Part shown: in pieces, positions 26,314 through 36,433 of the stretch
Numbering within the stretch: the stretch's first letter is position 1
Layout: every line of letters starts with the position of its first letter
From: Solirubrum koreensis
Lineage (GTDB): Bacteria; Bacteroidota; Bacteroidia; Cytophagales; Hymenobacteraceae
Assembly (NCBI RefSeq): GCF_039541855.1
Contig: NZ_BAABHA010000013.1
Span: 68,523 to 132,522, forward strand
Direction: 5' to 3'
DNA length: 64,000 nucleotides
Made by a program: the position numbers and the translations under genes
The notes under the pieces: model-generated
What the model was told of the DNA's origin: nothing
The model's database searches: none
What the model saw: only the letters and a program-made list of their open reading frames with translations

Positions 26314-27136
26314 GATAACCGACCAAAAACCCCGGCATATTCTCAGCTTATCCGGCGGAAAAGACAGCGCCGCCTTGGCGTTCTACATGCGCGACCGAAT
26401 TCCAGATATGGAATACGTCTTTCATGATACCGGCAAAGAACTGCCCGAGACCATTGCTTATTTGGCGCGCCTAGAAGCATTTCTGGGCAAGCCTATTCAC
26501 AAAAGCACCGTTGAAAACGGGGATTTTATTGGTTTTGACCAGTTGCTAAAAATTTACGGCGGGATGCTGCCCTCTAGCCACCGCCGTTGGTGCACCCGCA
26601 TGATGAAGCTTGTGCCCTTTGAGCGCTTCATTGGTGATGATTTTTGTTACAATTACGTGGGCTTGCGGGCCGACGAGAAACGCGATGGCTACATCAGTCA
26701 CAAACCCAATATTGTTCCTGTATACCCCTTTCGAGAAGATGGGCTAGTAAAAGCTGACATCGAACGCATCCTGGAAGAATCAGGCTTAGGCATGCCCCCT
26801 TATACCGAATGGGGCCGGACCCGCTCGGGTTGTTTCTTCTGTTTTTACCAGCAGAAGATTGAGTGGGTTCGCCTAAAAGCGGCGCATCCGGACTTGTTCG
26901 AGCAAGCCAAAGCGTATGAGAAGCCTGGTAAAAAAGCTACTGACACCTTTTATTGGTGCGGCAACGAACCCTTGGCTGAACTGGAAAAGCCTGAGCGCAT
27001 GGAGCAAATTCGCCGGGAGCACGCAGCTTCACAGGAACGTGCACGTCGCAATGCTCCCAACAAAACGCTGCTGAATATTTTAGGTGGGGTAGATGACTAC
27101 GAGGAAAAGACAGGGTGCCTTATTTGTCAACTATAG
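26303..27136 (+). CDS. sspD: SspD/DndC-like PAPS-reductase-family sulfur transferase
   Basis: A 277-residue ATP-pyrophosphatase of the PAPS reductase family. The PP-loop SGGKDSAALAF lies near residue 18, followed by EYVFHDTGKELPET. Cysteines SGCFFCFYQ, FYWCG and a C-terminal TGCLICQL can ligate an iron-sulfur cluster, as in DndC. It is expected to activate the DNA backbone with ATP and insert sulfur delivered by SspA. The GTG start at 26303 overlaps the receiver gene by 11 bp. In described systems sspB, sspC and sspD are adjacent; here two signalling genes are inserted before it. Confidence 0.93.
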   Translation: MANKITDQKPRHILSLSGGKDSAALAFYMRDRIPDMEYVFHDTGKELPETIAYLARLEAFLGKPIHKSTVENGDFIGFDQLLKIYGGMLPSSHRRWCTRMMKLVPFERFIGDDFCYNYVGLRADEKRDGYISHKPNIVPVYPFREDGLVKADIERILEESGLGMPPYTEWGRTRSGCFFCFYQQKIEWVRLKAAHPDLFEQAKAYEKPGKKATDTFYWCGNEPLAELEKPERMEQIRREHAASQERARRNAPNKTLLNILGGVDDYEEKTGCLICQL

Positions 27137-27160
27137 TTTCCCAATCTTTCCATTATTTAC

Positions 27161-29077
27161 GTGGCTAATCCGATTCCTAGCGCACCAGGTGCGGTAACAA
27201 CCAGTAGATCAAAGGACGCAGCTAGCAACTGGGTCCGTTTTGTGCGCAAATACGGTCCAATTCCAGCAAACGACTCCGCTTTTGAGGAACATACCGGCCG
27301 TGCCGCTAAACGTGCTGGCGTCACCCCCATTTCTTTCCCCCATCCCCGTTTCGCCGAGGTGCTCGCTTGCCTAACCGGTGAGTCGCTGGTCTCCGTGATT
27401 CTAACCGGTACGGCCGGTGACGGTAAAACACACCTGTGCAGTAAGATCTGGGAACATCTGCAAGGCGAAGCAGCCGTGTGGGCCTCGAACAATCCCTATA
27501 TCAACCTGACGCTTCCCTCGGGCACTACCCTGCATGTTATTCGGGATTTGAGCGCCTGGGTTCCGCCCCAAGGGGCTGAGTGGGAGCTCGACGCTCGCAA
27601 CTTGCTAGAGCAGTTTTCCGATGGCCTGTTCTCGGCCCAGACATCAGACTACTTCCTCATCGCCGCTAACGACGGCCAGCTGATTGAAACCTGGCGCCGG
27701 TTACCGGATTCACCCGCCGTCAGCAAAGCCCGCGCTTTGTTTGAGCAGCTCCTGGTGGAAGATCAGGAGGAGCAGCCCGGCGTAGCCCTCCGATTTTTCA
27801 ACTTGTCGCGCGGTTCCTCTGCGCAGCTCTTTGATTGTGCCGTGGATGCATTCTTGAATCACCCGGGGTGGAAGCTATGCTTTGAAGGAGAGAACGGGGA
27901 ATCCGTGGCGTTCGGACCGAAATCACCCATTCGGCGCAACTATGAGTTGCTGCAAACTCCGCTGCTGCAGCAGCGCCTGCGGGACTTGCTGGAACTTTGT
28001 GACTACAATGACTTGCACATTCCCATCCGGGAGATTCTAGCCTTGCTGGTGAACGCCGTGCTGGGTCATTCAGGGAACACGTGCAAAGACCATCTGATGG
28101 TGCCGGCGGATGTGCCCCGCATCATTGCGGAGGGCTCCGTGGCCAAAGCCAGCATCTATAACAACTTAATTGGCGGCAACCTGCGCGAAAGCCGCCGGGA
28201 AAGCATCGGCGTCTTCAACTACCTGGACCGTTTTCGGCTGGGGCATGAGACAACCAACCGCATCGACTCCATTCTGATCTTTGGGGAAGCCGATGAGGCA
28301 CTCCAGTCCTACTACGATCAGTACCTGGGTAGCGACACCTTCTACGGGGCGGACGCCAGTTACCGCAAGGCCCAAAGCGACTACGTAGAGTCGGCCGATG
28401 AGGACCTGAGCAACAGTCGTTTTCTGGAGATGCTAGTTGTGCAGCGCCGCGCCCTATTCTTTAAAATACCCACCAAGGAGGCCACTGACCTGCACTTGTG
28501 GGACCTGACGGTCTTCCGGTTCGCAGGCGAATACTTGGAGAGAGTCGTGCGCACCGTTCACCCCAACCTCAAAGGACGAGTGGACCGGCACATCGTCAGC
28601 CGGTTGGTCCGAGGCCTGAACCGGGTGATTGTGGGCATGCTCATCAACGATGACCGCAAGCTATGCCTGGGCACGAGCCTGCAGTCCACTGGCGCCAAGG
28701 TGTCCCGGATTTACGAAGACTCCATCTCCGTGGTCCCCAGCAAGGGCGAACGGGTGGAAATTGTCTGGCAGGGAAATAAGCCCGCGCTGCAGGTCACGCT
28801 CAGCGAGCAAATCAGCGAAGTATTTCCCTTGAATCTGGTGCGCTACGAGTTCCTCTCCCGCGTGGCGGAGGGGGCCCTGCCCAGCAGCTTTTCAAAGGAA
28901 TGCTACGAGGACGTTCTCTCGTTCAAAAGTCGCCTGCTCACGGCCCTCAAAAAGCGCCGCAAAGCGGAAGCGGTGGAAGGGGACGAGTTTATTCTCAGTT
29001 TTCAACGACTGCGCTTGGATGAGAATGGCAACCCGGAGCACCGCACCATCCAGCTGAACTTGCCGGCCACTCCCTAG
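27161..29077 (+). CDS. sspF: SspF/DndF (DptF)-like restriction ATPase
   Basis: A 638-residue protein with a GTG start. Walker A is at about residue 87 (LTGTAGDGKTHLCSKI), preceded by an FAEVLACLTGESLVSVI strand typical of DptF. It is the first gene of the F-G-H restriction block, which attacks DNA lacking phosphorothioate. It follows sspD by 24 bp, so modification and restriction share a transcript. Published SspFGH modules damage unmodified phage DNA and suppress its replication; the individual role of the F subunit is not visible here. Confidence 0.85.
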   Translation: MANPIPSAPGAVTTSRSKDAASNWVRFVRKYGPIPANDSAFEEHTGRAAKRAGVTPISFPHPRFAEVLACLTGESLVSVILTGTAGDGKTHLCSKIWEHLQGEAAVWASNNPYINLTLPSGTTLHVIRDLSAWVPPQGAEWELDARNLLEQFSDGLFSAQTSDYFLIAANDGQLIETWRRLPDSPAVSKARALFEQLLVEDQEEQPGVALRFFNLSRGSSAQLFDCAVDAFLNHPGWKLCFEGENGESVAFGPKSPIRRNYELLQTPLLQQRLRDLLELCDYNDLHIPIREILALLVNAVLGHSGNTCKDHLMVPADVPRIIAEGSVAKASIYNNLIGGNLRESRRESIGVFNYLDRFRLGHETTNRIDSILIFGEADEALQSYYDQYLGSDTFYGADASYRKAQSDYVESADEDLSNSRFLEMLVVQRRALFFKIPTKEATDLHLWDLTVFRFAGEYLERVVRTVHPNLKGRVDRHIVSRLVRGLNRVIVGMLINDDRKLCLGTSLQSTGAKVSRIYEDSISVVPSKGERVEIVWQGNKPALQVTLSEQISEVFPLNLVRYEFLSRVAEGALPSSFSKECYEDVLSFKSRLLTALKKRRKAEAVEGDEFILSFQRLRLDENGNPEHRTIQLNLPATP

Positions 29078-29139
29078 CCTTTTTATCAGCCCTCGAGTCT
29101 CTCCGTTCGGGGCACTATGCCCCTCTGTCGTTATTGCCT

Positions 29140-30708
29140 ATGCCCCTACCTCTCCTCTCCGATTCCGACTTGCTGGTTGCCCGACCGCCCAAAGGGCACT
29201 ACACCCGCATGCTGTTCTGGCTGGATGAACAGATCTGGGGGCACCGGGTGTACCCGCAAACGCCCTGGCTTATGTTCCTGGAGTTCCTAACGGTAGCGGA
29301 GTATTTTTTCCGGGAGGGCAGCTTACTGCAGGAGCCGGACTCCTACCCCGCGTTGGTGTATCAGCCACGCAGGCGCATGCGCCTGCGCAACATTCTCTGG
29401 AACAACGAGCTGATTAAAAGCCTGGAAGACGAGAAGCTGGATTCCAACACCACGTGGAACAGATGGCTGGAGTGGATGAAGGAAAACGCGATGCACGTGA
29501 CCGATACCGACTTTTCGTATTTGAAAGGCCGCTTCGAGCGCTTCAGCGACTTCGCCTTTTTAGTGGGCATGCTGCGGGACGCCTCGGTGGAAAGCGAGAG
29601 CAACAAGCGGTGGACGTCCCGTTTTCTCTTTCCCTTTGGAGCCAACGCTATCTACGAGGACCAGGACCTAAAAGGAGACCGGGATTTCAACAACTTCACC
29701 CGAACCGGGGAGTTGCTTTACCTGATGCTGTGCCGCAGCGACGTCGCTGACTCCCTACGGCCTTACCTGCACGACTTCTTGAAGGGTGACAACGAGTGGA
29801 ACCAGCTGCTGACGGTGCTGGAGCGCGAGCCGGAAAAAGGCGACGAAGAGCGCAAACACAGCTATTTGCCTTACAAGCAGCATCCGTGCTTCGACGCACT
29901 GGGTCAGGACTGGCTTAACCTTTTCCAGCTGGGGTTACCCAACTTTGATGTGCTCAACCACCTGGTCACCCTGGGGGCTTTTCACGTGCTGTTGTACCAG
30001 TTGCACGTAGCCGCTGAGTGGACCGGCAAAGCCGAACGCCTCACGTTTCTGTGTGAGGTAGTCGCGCCTAAAAAGACGCTCGTTCGGGAAGTTTCCATCA
30101 TTAATTTCCAGGAAAACAACGGGCTGTCCGGCGACGCGGTTCAGGCCTACATCACCCGCATTCAGCAGTCGGAGGCCTGGCAGCAAGCCTTGCAACTGCA
30201 TACGCCGGCGGATGTGTTTGACGCTTGCCAGCAGGTACTTCAAAAAGAGATTTGGTGGGACGATGCGGCCGATTACGACCGCAGCCACGACCCGGATGAA
30301 CTGCTGGATTACTTGCGGGAAAAGGCGCAGGTTCGCCATCAGCAGCACGCCGGAGAAGTTCACCGCACCCTGGGACGCCTGATTGGCTTAGTATCCCGGC
30401 GTGGCACCAATAAATACCGCTACGCCCCGACCGACGGCCTACTCAAGACCTTGATTTTCGCCAACGTGCCGCATCGCATGGAGCTCAAGGAATTCTTCCA
30501 GGTCCTTTACTCGCGCTACGGCCTCGTCTTCAGTGAGCGGGAAGCGGCGTTGGTGATTGCCGAAGAGGAATACGATCCAAAACCCTTCGCCGCGAACGCT
30601 GCCCGCTTAGAATCGCGCTTAAATAGTTTGGGCCTGTTGCGCCGCTTGTCGGACGGTTGTGCCTACGTGATTAATCCCAATGGCCACGTATCCCAGGGCC
30701 ACGCCTAA
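29140..30708 (+). CDS. sspG: SspG/DndG (DptG)-like restriction component
   Basis: A 522-residue protein without a Walker motif or recognisable catalytic site. Its identification rests mainly on position between the F-like and H-like genes and on its length, which suits the G component. The C-terminal part (residues about 430-520) reads like a winged helix. The ATG at 29140 is preferred over an in-frame TTG at 29134. The 62-bp gap before it contains a small GGGGCA/TGCCCC hairpin, and it ends 12 bp before the H-like gene. Confidence 0.75.
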   Translation: MPLPLLSDSDLLVARPPKGHYTRMLFWLDEQIWGHRVYPQTPWLMFLEFLTVAEYFFREGSLLQEPDSYPALVYQPRRRMRLRNILWNNELIKSLEDEKLDSNTTWNRWLEWMKENAMHVTDTDFSYLKGRFERFSDFAFLVGMLRDASVESESNKRWTSRFLFPFGANAIYEDQDLKGDRDFNNFTRTGELLYLMLCRSDVADSLRPYLHDFLKGDNEWNQLLTVLEREPEKGDEERKHSYLPYKQHPCFDALGQDWLNLFQLGLPNFDVLNHLVTLGAFHVLLYQLHVAAEWTGKAERLTFLCEVVAPKKTLVREVSIINFQENNGLSGDAVQAYITRIQQSEAWQQALQLHTPADVFDACQQVLQKEIWWDDAADYDRSHDPDELLDYLREKAQVRHQQHAGEVHRTLGRLIGLVSRRGTNKYRYAPTDGLLKTLIFANVPHRMELKEFFQVLYSRYGLVFSEREAALVIAEEEYDPKPFAANAARLESRLNSLGLLRRLSDGCAYVINPNGHVSQGHA

Positions 30709-30720
30709 TTAGTACGTATT

Positions 30721-33700
30721 ATGGAAACGAGTACGCTCAGCGCCGGTCCGTCGGAAGAAACCACCTTTACGACGGCTACCCTCATCGGCCAGGTGGCGAC
30801 CCTTTACCTGGCCCAACGCATTCAGGGCAGTGAAGGAGAGACAGGCACCGCGCGTTTTATTCTGGATCAGCTAAAGGGGGAGCAGATGGCCGCCATTGCC
30901 CGGGCTATTTTGGACCACGGGCAGCTGGTGAACCTGGTGGAAATTCAGCTTCCGCAGGCGCAATTGCTGCCTTACGTAGCCGAATACAACTTACCCGAGC
31001 ACATTCTCACCACGCAGCGGGCCACATATCTCCGCAATGCGGATTGTGAGCGGCCCGCGCTGCTACTGGCCAATACCGGGGATGACGAAGCGCAGTCCCT
31101 GAATCTGATTGAGCCCATCGGCTCGGCCGTCCTGCTGGCGCAAGCGGAACTGTGGGTACAAGTAGCGGCCACCGGCCTGAAGCTGGCCGACGAGCAAATC
31201 GACGTGTGGGGCCGGGTGCTACGGGCCCTCATGGAGCTCAGCATTCGTTCCCTACCCCACGTGGCCGAGTACGTGCTGCGCACCCGACGCGAAGTGGAAG
31301 AGGGGGCCCCGCTGCTCGCGGCCCTGGGCGCGGCTTTGCCCGCGCTGGCCATGCCGCGCGACACCAGCATGTTTATCGGGCTACCCGAAAAATTCCACCG
31401 GCACGTTTCCCGGTGGAAGCTCTTCTTTCTGGACGCGCACAAGAAACGTGCTCCCTATCTCCGGAAACAGACTCCGGCCCAGACCCTGCTCACCTCGGCG
31501 AACTTGCGCGCCGCCTTTGCAAAAGTCCGTGAAGGCATGCCCGAGGCGCATTACCCGGTGATTGAGGCTTTCATCGCGGCCGATAGCCAGTGGAATGAAG
31601 CGGCTAAGGCGTTGGCTGAAATTGAATGGGAACAGGTAAGGCCGCTTTTTGATGGCCTACGCCGCGAAAAACTCAACTTAGGCAAGCTCACGCAAAATTT
31701 CTTTGACGACAAAGACGACGACCTGCTATCCAACGACGAGCGGGAGTACCTGAAAGGGCTCGCGGAGCGCAATTCTTCCACGGCCACCGACGAAGACCGG
31801 CTTTTTTACGACCTGCACCGGCATCAAATTGGCGAAAACCGGCATTTGAAAGCCGGGTGGGACAAGTTCGCCTTCGGACGGCCCCACGAAAACGAGGATT
31901 TCCTAACGGGGCTGGCGCTGTGTTTGGAGCGTCTTACCGTGGAAGACTACAGCACCAACCGCCGGTTGAAAATTCGACTGGATGCCAAAAGCAAGGGCGA
32001 CCTGAAGAAGCTGAATACCGAGGCCGGCCTATACTTTGCGACCCGCTACAACGGCCTGCGGGAGCTGCTGGGCAGCCAAGTAGAATGGGAAGTTGGCGAG
32101 TTGCTGAACTTTCCAGCCCTGCTGGAGGAATGGCGCAAATCCCCCAAGTATTCCCGTAACCGCTCGGAGGCGAAAGCAGCCTTGCAACTCAAGTTTACGC
32201 TGGAGCTGCAAATGGACTCGGTGACCCAAGGCCAGGCCAGCGGTTCCACGGCATCCGCCACACAGCTAATCTGGACTTTCAATCCCATCAAAGTCACGCG
32301 GGAGTTTGCCGCGGACTGGGGGCGCCTGCGGGAGCACCCCCTGGTCCTATGCACCGCGTGGCGAGAAGCCGTTAGCGCCAAAGGCCGCTTTCAATCGGTC
32401 AACATCAACGATGTGCGCACCCTAGTGCCCGCCTTTGGGCAAAACCGGGGCTCCTTCGTGGGTACTTACAAAGCCGCCAACAACCTTGCCACCCGCTGGG
32501 AAGCCAACCTGAAACTGGCCCTGGCCGAAGAGATGGTATCGTCAGCGGTCGAAAAAGAGCTTAAAGAGCTGTGGCGCAGCTTTAAAACGGCTTATACGGG
32601 AGCCATTGAAGGGTTCCTCCAGCAAGGGCTCGCCACCGAAGCCCTGCGCGAACAGGCAGAACGGTACGCCGAATTGCTGCTGGCAGTGTGTGAGAAAGCC
32701 GTCGGCGACCGTAACCGCACCCTGCTGCTGCAACCCCTGCTGCGCATCGGTTCCGTTTCCGTAGCAGGCGACGCGCCCACTGAAATCATCACGCCCTGGC
32801 ATCCTTTGCGAATGGTTTCCCTGTACGTGAAAGCCCGCCGGGTACGAGACCTGCTCAAAGCTTATCTGACGGAAGAAGAAGTTCGGTTTGGCGATGCCGG
32901 GCGGTTATTTTTCAAAGATCTACGGGAGGAACTGGCCCATCCGTTTTACCCGGAGGTGGTTCTCGGACGCTACGACAGCAAGCCCGAGTTACTGGCCCTG
33001 AGTGATACCTGCGGCGACTATACCCTGCATGAATCGCCCGTGGCCACGGACACCGAGACGAGCGATAACCCTACTGAGTCGTCGAAGCGGGTAGCCGAGT
33101 TAGTGGCCCGCTACCTGGCCCTGCAACCGCACGAGAGCGCCAACTTATCGGTGGTGCTCTACGACTGCGATTCCGCGCGCTTACCTCAAGCGGTGGTGGA
33201 TCGCATCGGTGCCATGCACGAGGAAGAGGAAGACGTGCGGTGTCAAATCGTACTGCGTCACCACGACCCCAAGAAGCTGCATCCTCTCTACGAACGTATT
33301 GTAGAGGCCTCCGACTCCGACCCAGACGCGTACAGTACCAGCGAAGCCACCCGTGACTTCATGGCGCGCCTGCGCATTGGCATCTCAGCCGACCAGGCGC
33401 CCGCCCCCAACGAGCACGAGGGGCCGCCCAATGACATTGTGTTCCTGCAGGACGTCATTGCCCGCCACGCCACGGTCGACTGGTACATAGAGAATGCGCA
33501 CGTGGTGCCGCTAATGGAGCTAGTACCGGCGCACTGGTCGCGCCGCCGGCCGGCCCCCACAGGAGACATGAAGTCCGTGGTGTACTTATGCTGTCCGGCT
33601 CAGACTCGGGAGGGCTGGGCTTATCTAACGGCCATCACTACGTTCGTGAAGGGAAACTGGGACCAGGATACCACCCGGCGTTTGCTGCCCGCACGCCAAC

Positions 33701-36036
33701 TGGATTTCCAGGACCAGAAGATGAGCCACATCTTCGAGGAAACGCATAACCTGGGGCACTGGGTCGTTAATTACGATGAGTTGCTGGACCGCCGCCAGTT
33801 GGTCGACCGCAAGGTGCGCGTTATCCGCTACAAGCAGTCGTCTACTCAGGGACGCAGCCTGATCGTCTCCTCGACGGCCTCCCTAGGGTTATTGCAGTCC
33901 ATGGTGCAACGACGCATCGCTAGCCTGGATTTAGGCCTGGATAAGCCGGCCCAACAGAGCTTGACTGAGCGCTTCATTGCCGAAGCCAACAAGATTTCCG
34001 GTGACATCGTGCTGCGGGCCGCCCGCCGCGGACGCAGCGCCAGTGAACTGATGGGCGTGGTACTCAGCTGCTTTTTGATCCGGCAGGAAGTGCACACCTA
34101 TTTGGGCGGCGAAAAAGGCCACTTTGGCTGGTACTTCCTCGACGATTATGCCGAATGGTTGGGTCAGCGAGAAGAGCAGCTCGCCGACATCCTTATGCTT
34201 AGTCCCAGCCGGGGTGAAAACGGGGAGTTGCGTTTGACCATTATTGTCGGTGAAGCCAAGTTTATCGACCGTGGCGGCCTGATTGCCGGGGCACGTACTT
34301 CCCGCAACCAGCTGCGAGACACCCTTAAACGCATAAACGAAGCCTTGTTTGGCGCCCCAGAGCGGTTAGACCGGGCACTATGGCTGGCCCGCTTATCCGA
34401 TCTGATACTGGACGGGGTGCAGTTTCCTGCCGGAGCAGGGATCAACCTTGCGGACTGGCGCTTGGCTATTCGCCAAGGAAAGTGCCACATTAGTGTGCGG
34501 GGGTATTCGCACGTCTTCATCTCCGGTCCGGAGAATGAGCCAACCGATGCTGATTTCAGCCAGATTACCGAAGTAGACAACGCCTACCAGGAAATCTTCT
34601 CGCTTGACCAAGTGCGAGAGCTGGTTCATTGTTACCGCACAAAGCAAGACCCCATGCCCGTGCGCGCGGCCAACGGCGACCCCAGCATTTGGGCCAGCCA
34701 AACGTTTGTGCAGCCCGCAGCCGGTGCTCCTTCGGTAACAATTACTGCAGCCGCGGGTGGTAGTGAAGCATCGTTACCGGGAAATGGTACGTCCTCCCCT
34801 CCCCAAGTTCCTGCTCCGCCCGCCGTGCCAGCGACGGTTGTCAGTACGCCCACTGATGTAGTTGTTTTGCCGACTATGAATCCGCGCTGGGCTTACCCAG
34901 CTATTGAGCAGCTACTCCCCCAATCTAACCAAGTGCAGCCCGAAGCCCTGGCTGACTTGGAATGGCTGAACGCAACCGCACTGCGCACGAAAGCCGCCTT
35001 GCAGGGTTTTAACCTGCATGCGAAACTGCAGCAAAGCAAACTCACACCAAATGCCGCGCTGCTTACTTTCCAAGGCAACGCTAATCTTACGGTTGACCAA
35101 GTGGTGAAGCGGCAGGTAGAGTTTAAAACTACGTACGGCTTGAGCGTTGTATCCGTGCGCCCGGAGTCCGGGGCCATTTCGCTTGCCATTGAGCGGCCCC
35201 AGCGCCAAGTGGTTCGACTGGAGGATATCTGGAGCCGGTGGCATCCGGACTCTGCACATGGCAACCAAACGCTTGCCATCGCCATTCGGGAGGACAATGG
35301 TGAAATTCTAACGCTTTCACCTCAACGCAACGCCCCTCATACCCTGATTGCTGGCACCACCGGCAGCGGCAAGTCCGTGCTGGTGCAGAACATCATCTTG
35401 TGCATTGCCGCTACCAACACCCCTAAGCAAGCGCAGATGATCATTATTGACCCAAAGCTTGGGGTAGACTATTTTGCGCTGGAGCCACTGCCTCACATCA
35501 AGGGGGGCAGCATCATCGTCGAGCAAGAACAAGCGTTGGAAGAGCTTCTGGCGTTAGTCGACGAAATGGAAGCCCGCTACAAATTGTTCCGTGAGGCTCG
35601 CGCAGCGAATATCGCTGCGTACAATAAAAAGGTAGAGGAAGAAAAACGCTTACCTGTCATCTGGCTCATTCATGATGAATTTGCCGACTGGATGCAGGTG
35701 GACGAATACAAGCAGCAAGTAACCAGCGTAGTGTCTCGCTTGGGGGTAAAAGCCCGGGCGGCAGGTATCTACCTGGTCTTTGCCGCACAACGTCCCGATG
35801 CGAATGTGATGCCCATGCAATTGCGCACGAACCTGGGAAACCGGCTTATTCTAAAAGTTGACTCCGAGGGGACTTCCGAAATTGCTTTAAGTCAAAAAGG
35901 TGCTGAACGCCTCTTGGGTAAGGGCCATTTGTTAGCTAAACTTGAAGGAGAATCCGATTTGGTGTTTAGCCAAGTACCTTTCATTCAAGAAGAGGTAATT
36001 GATCAAATTGTGGGTATAACAAACGCGCTTACATAA
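30721..36036 (+). CDS. sspH: SspH/DndH (DptH)-like FtsK/HerA-type DNA translocase
   Basis: A very large (1771-residue) restriction subunit. The C-terminal 250 residues form a FtsK/HerA motor: Walker A in IAGTTGSGKSVLVQNII (about residue 1545), Walker B in LPVIWLIHDEFADW, and a sensor strand VFAAQRPDANVMP. A Pro/Ala-rich linker near residues 1330-1390 joins it to the long N-terminal region, which also contains a segment LTIIVGEAKFIDRGG of the E-x-K type found in PD-(D/E)XK nucleases. DptH proteins have the same size and layout. The motor probably moves along DNA and couples to cleavage. It closes the operon; a strong hairpin follows at 36263. Confidence 0.88.
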   Translation: METSTLSAGPSEETTFTTATLIGQVATLYLAQRIQGSEGETGTARFILDQLKGEQMAAIARAILDHGQLVNLVEIQLPQAQLLPYVAEYNLPEHILTTQRATYLRNADCERPALLLANTGDDEAQSLNLIEPIGSAVLLAQAELWVQVAATGLKLADEQIDVWGRVLRALMELSIRSLPHVAEYVLRTRREVEEGAPLLAALGAALPALAMPRDTSMFIGLPEKFHRHVSRWKLFFLDAHKKRAPYLRKQTPAQTLLTSANLRAAFAKVREGMPEAHYPVIEAFIAADSQWNEAAKALAEIEWEQVRPLFDGLRREKLNLGKLTQNFFDDKDDDLLSNDEREYLKGLAERNSSTATDEDRLFYDLHRHQIGENRHLKAGWDKFAFGRPHENEDFLTGLALCLERLTVEDYSTNRRLKIRLDAKSKGDLKKLNTEAGLYFATRYNGLRELLGSQVEWEVGELLNFPALLEEWRKSPKYSRNRSEAKAALQLKFTLELQMDSVTQGQASGSTASATQLIWTFNPIKVTREFAADWGRLREHPLVLCTAWREAVSAKGRFQSVNINDVRTLVPAFGQNRGSFVGTYKAANNLATRWEANLKLALAEEMVSSAVEKELKELWRSFKTAYTGAIEGFLQQGLATEALREQAERYAELLLAVCEKAVGDRNRTLLLQPLLRIGSVSVAGDAPTEIITPWHPLRMVSLYVKARRVRDLLKAYLTEEEVRFGDAGRLFFKDLREELAHPFYPEVVLGRYDSKPELLALSDTCGDYTLHESPVATDTETSDNPTESSKRVAELVARYLALQPHESANLSVVLYDCDSARLPQAVVDRIGAMHEEEEDVRCQIVLRHHDPKKLHPLYERIVEASDSDPDAYSTSEATRDFMARLRIGISADQAPAPNEHEGPPNDIVFLQDVIARHATVDWYIENAHVVPLMELVPAHWSRRRPAPTGDMKSVVYLCCPAQTREGWAYLTAITTFVKGNWDQDTTRRLLPARQLDFQDQKMSHIFEETHNLGHWVVNYDELLDRRQLVDRKVRVIRYKQSSTQGRSLIVSSTASLGLLQSMVQRRIASLDLGLDKPAQQSLTERFIAEANKISGDIVLRAARRGRSASELMGVVLSCFLIRQEVHTYLGGEKGHFGWYFLDDYAEWLGQREEQLADILMLSPSRGENGELRLTIIVGEAKFIDRGGLIAGARTSRNQLRDTLKRINEALFGAPERLDRALWLARLSDLILDGVQFPAGAGINLADWRLAIRQGKCHISVRGYSHVFISGPENEPTDADFSQITEVDNAYQEIFSLDQVRELVHCYRTKQDPMPVRAANGDPSIWASQTFVQPAAGAPSVTITAAAGGSEASLPGNGTSSPPQVPAPPAVPATVVSTPTDVVVLPTMNPRWAYPAIEQLLPQSNQVQPEALADLEWLNATALRTKAALQGFNLHAKLQQSKLTPNAALLTFQGNANLTVDQVVKRQVEFKTTYGLSVVSVRPESGAISLAIERPQRQVVRLEDIWSRWHPDSAHGNQTLAIAIREDNGEILTLSPQRNAPHTLIAGTTGSGKSVLVQNIILCIAATNTPKQAQMIIIDPKLGVDYFALEPLPHIKGGSIIVEQEQALEELLALVDEMEARYKLFREARAANIAAYNKKVEEEKRLPVIWLIHDEFADWMQVDEYKQQVTSVVSRLGVKARAAGIYLVFAAQRPDANVMPMQLRTNLGNRLILKVDSEGTSEIALSQKGAERLLGKGHLLAKLEGESDLVFSQVPFIQEEVIDQIVGITNALT

Positions 36037-36433
36037 TATCAGCCTAACAAACTAGTAGTTAAACTACATCTGAACGACATAAATGAATGGCATACTGACA
36101 GGCCCGAAGTAAAGGACTGGTAAAAACGAATCGTAGCGTGTCAGGTAGCGCATAACTCCTTTTGGTGGCAGCCTAATGGTAAGCGAGGCCAACAGACAGT
36201 GGCTTTGAATGCTCCATTTTAGGAGCCAAGCTCGTACGACCACTACGCCGAAATGGCCAAGCGCTGAAGCGGGAAAAGCACCCGCTTCAGCTGCACAATA
36301 CCATTCCTCAATCTATCCTTTTAGCATACCTGATTTGTTTCCTTTTTGAGGTTTCGCTATCGTGGAGCACATTCTTAATAGTCCTGTGGAGCCTTACAAG
36401 CCTAAATTCAGGCTATCCCAGCGCTAACTGAGC
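36037..36433. other. intergenic stretch after the ssp operon
   Basis: No gene is supported. The stretch separates two convergent genes (sspH and the minus-strand ATPase gene) and holds the hairpin described separately. A frame without start codon is open across the right half but has no recognisable content. Confidence 0.4.
36263..36291. terminator. hairpin between convergent genes
   Basis: A perfect 11-bp stem (GCTGAAGCGGG with CCCGCTTCAGC) and a 7-nt loop AAAAGCA. It lies about 230 bp past the sspH stop and 140 bp past the end of the convergent gene. There is no T-run on either side, so it may act as a factor-dependent or RNA-stabilising element rather than a classic intrinsic terminator. 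Confidence 0.5.

Noticed and set aside
16180..36036. BREX or DISARM system
   Set aside because: There is no methyltransferase, BrxL, PglZ or DrmA/B-like gene; the desulfurase, DUF4007 and PP-loop genes identify phosphorothioation instead.
36037..36433. Transposase remnant in the gap after sspH
   Set aside because: A frame is open across the right half, but its translation shows no transposase motif and has no start codon.
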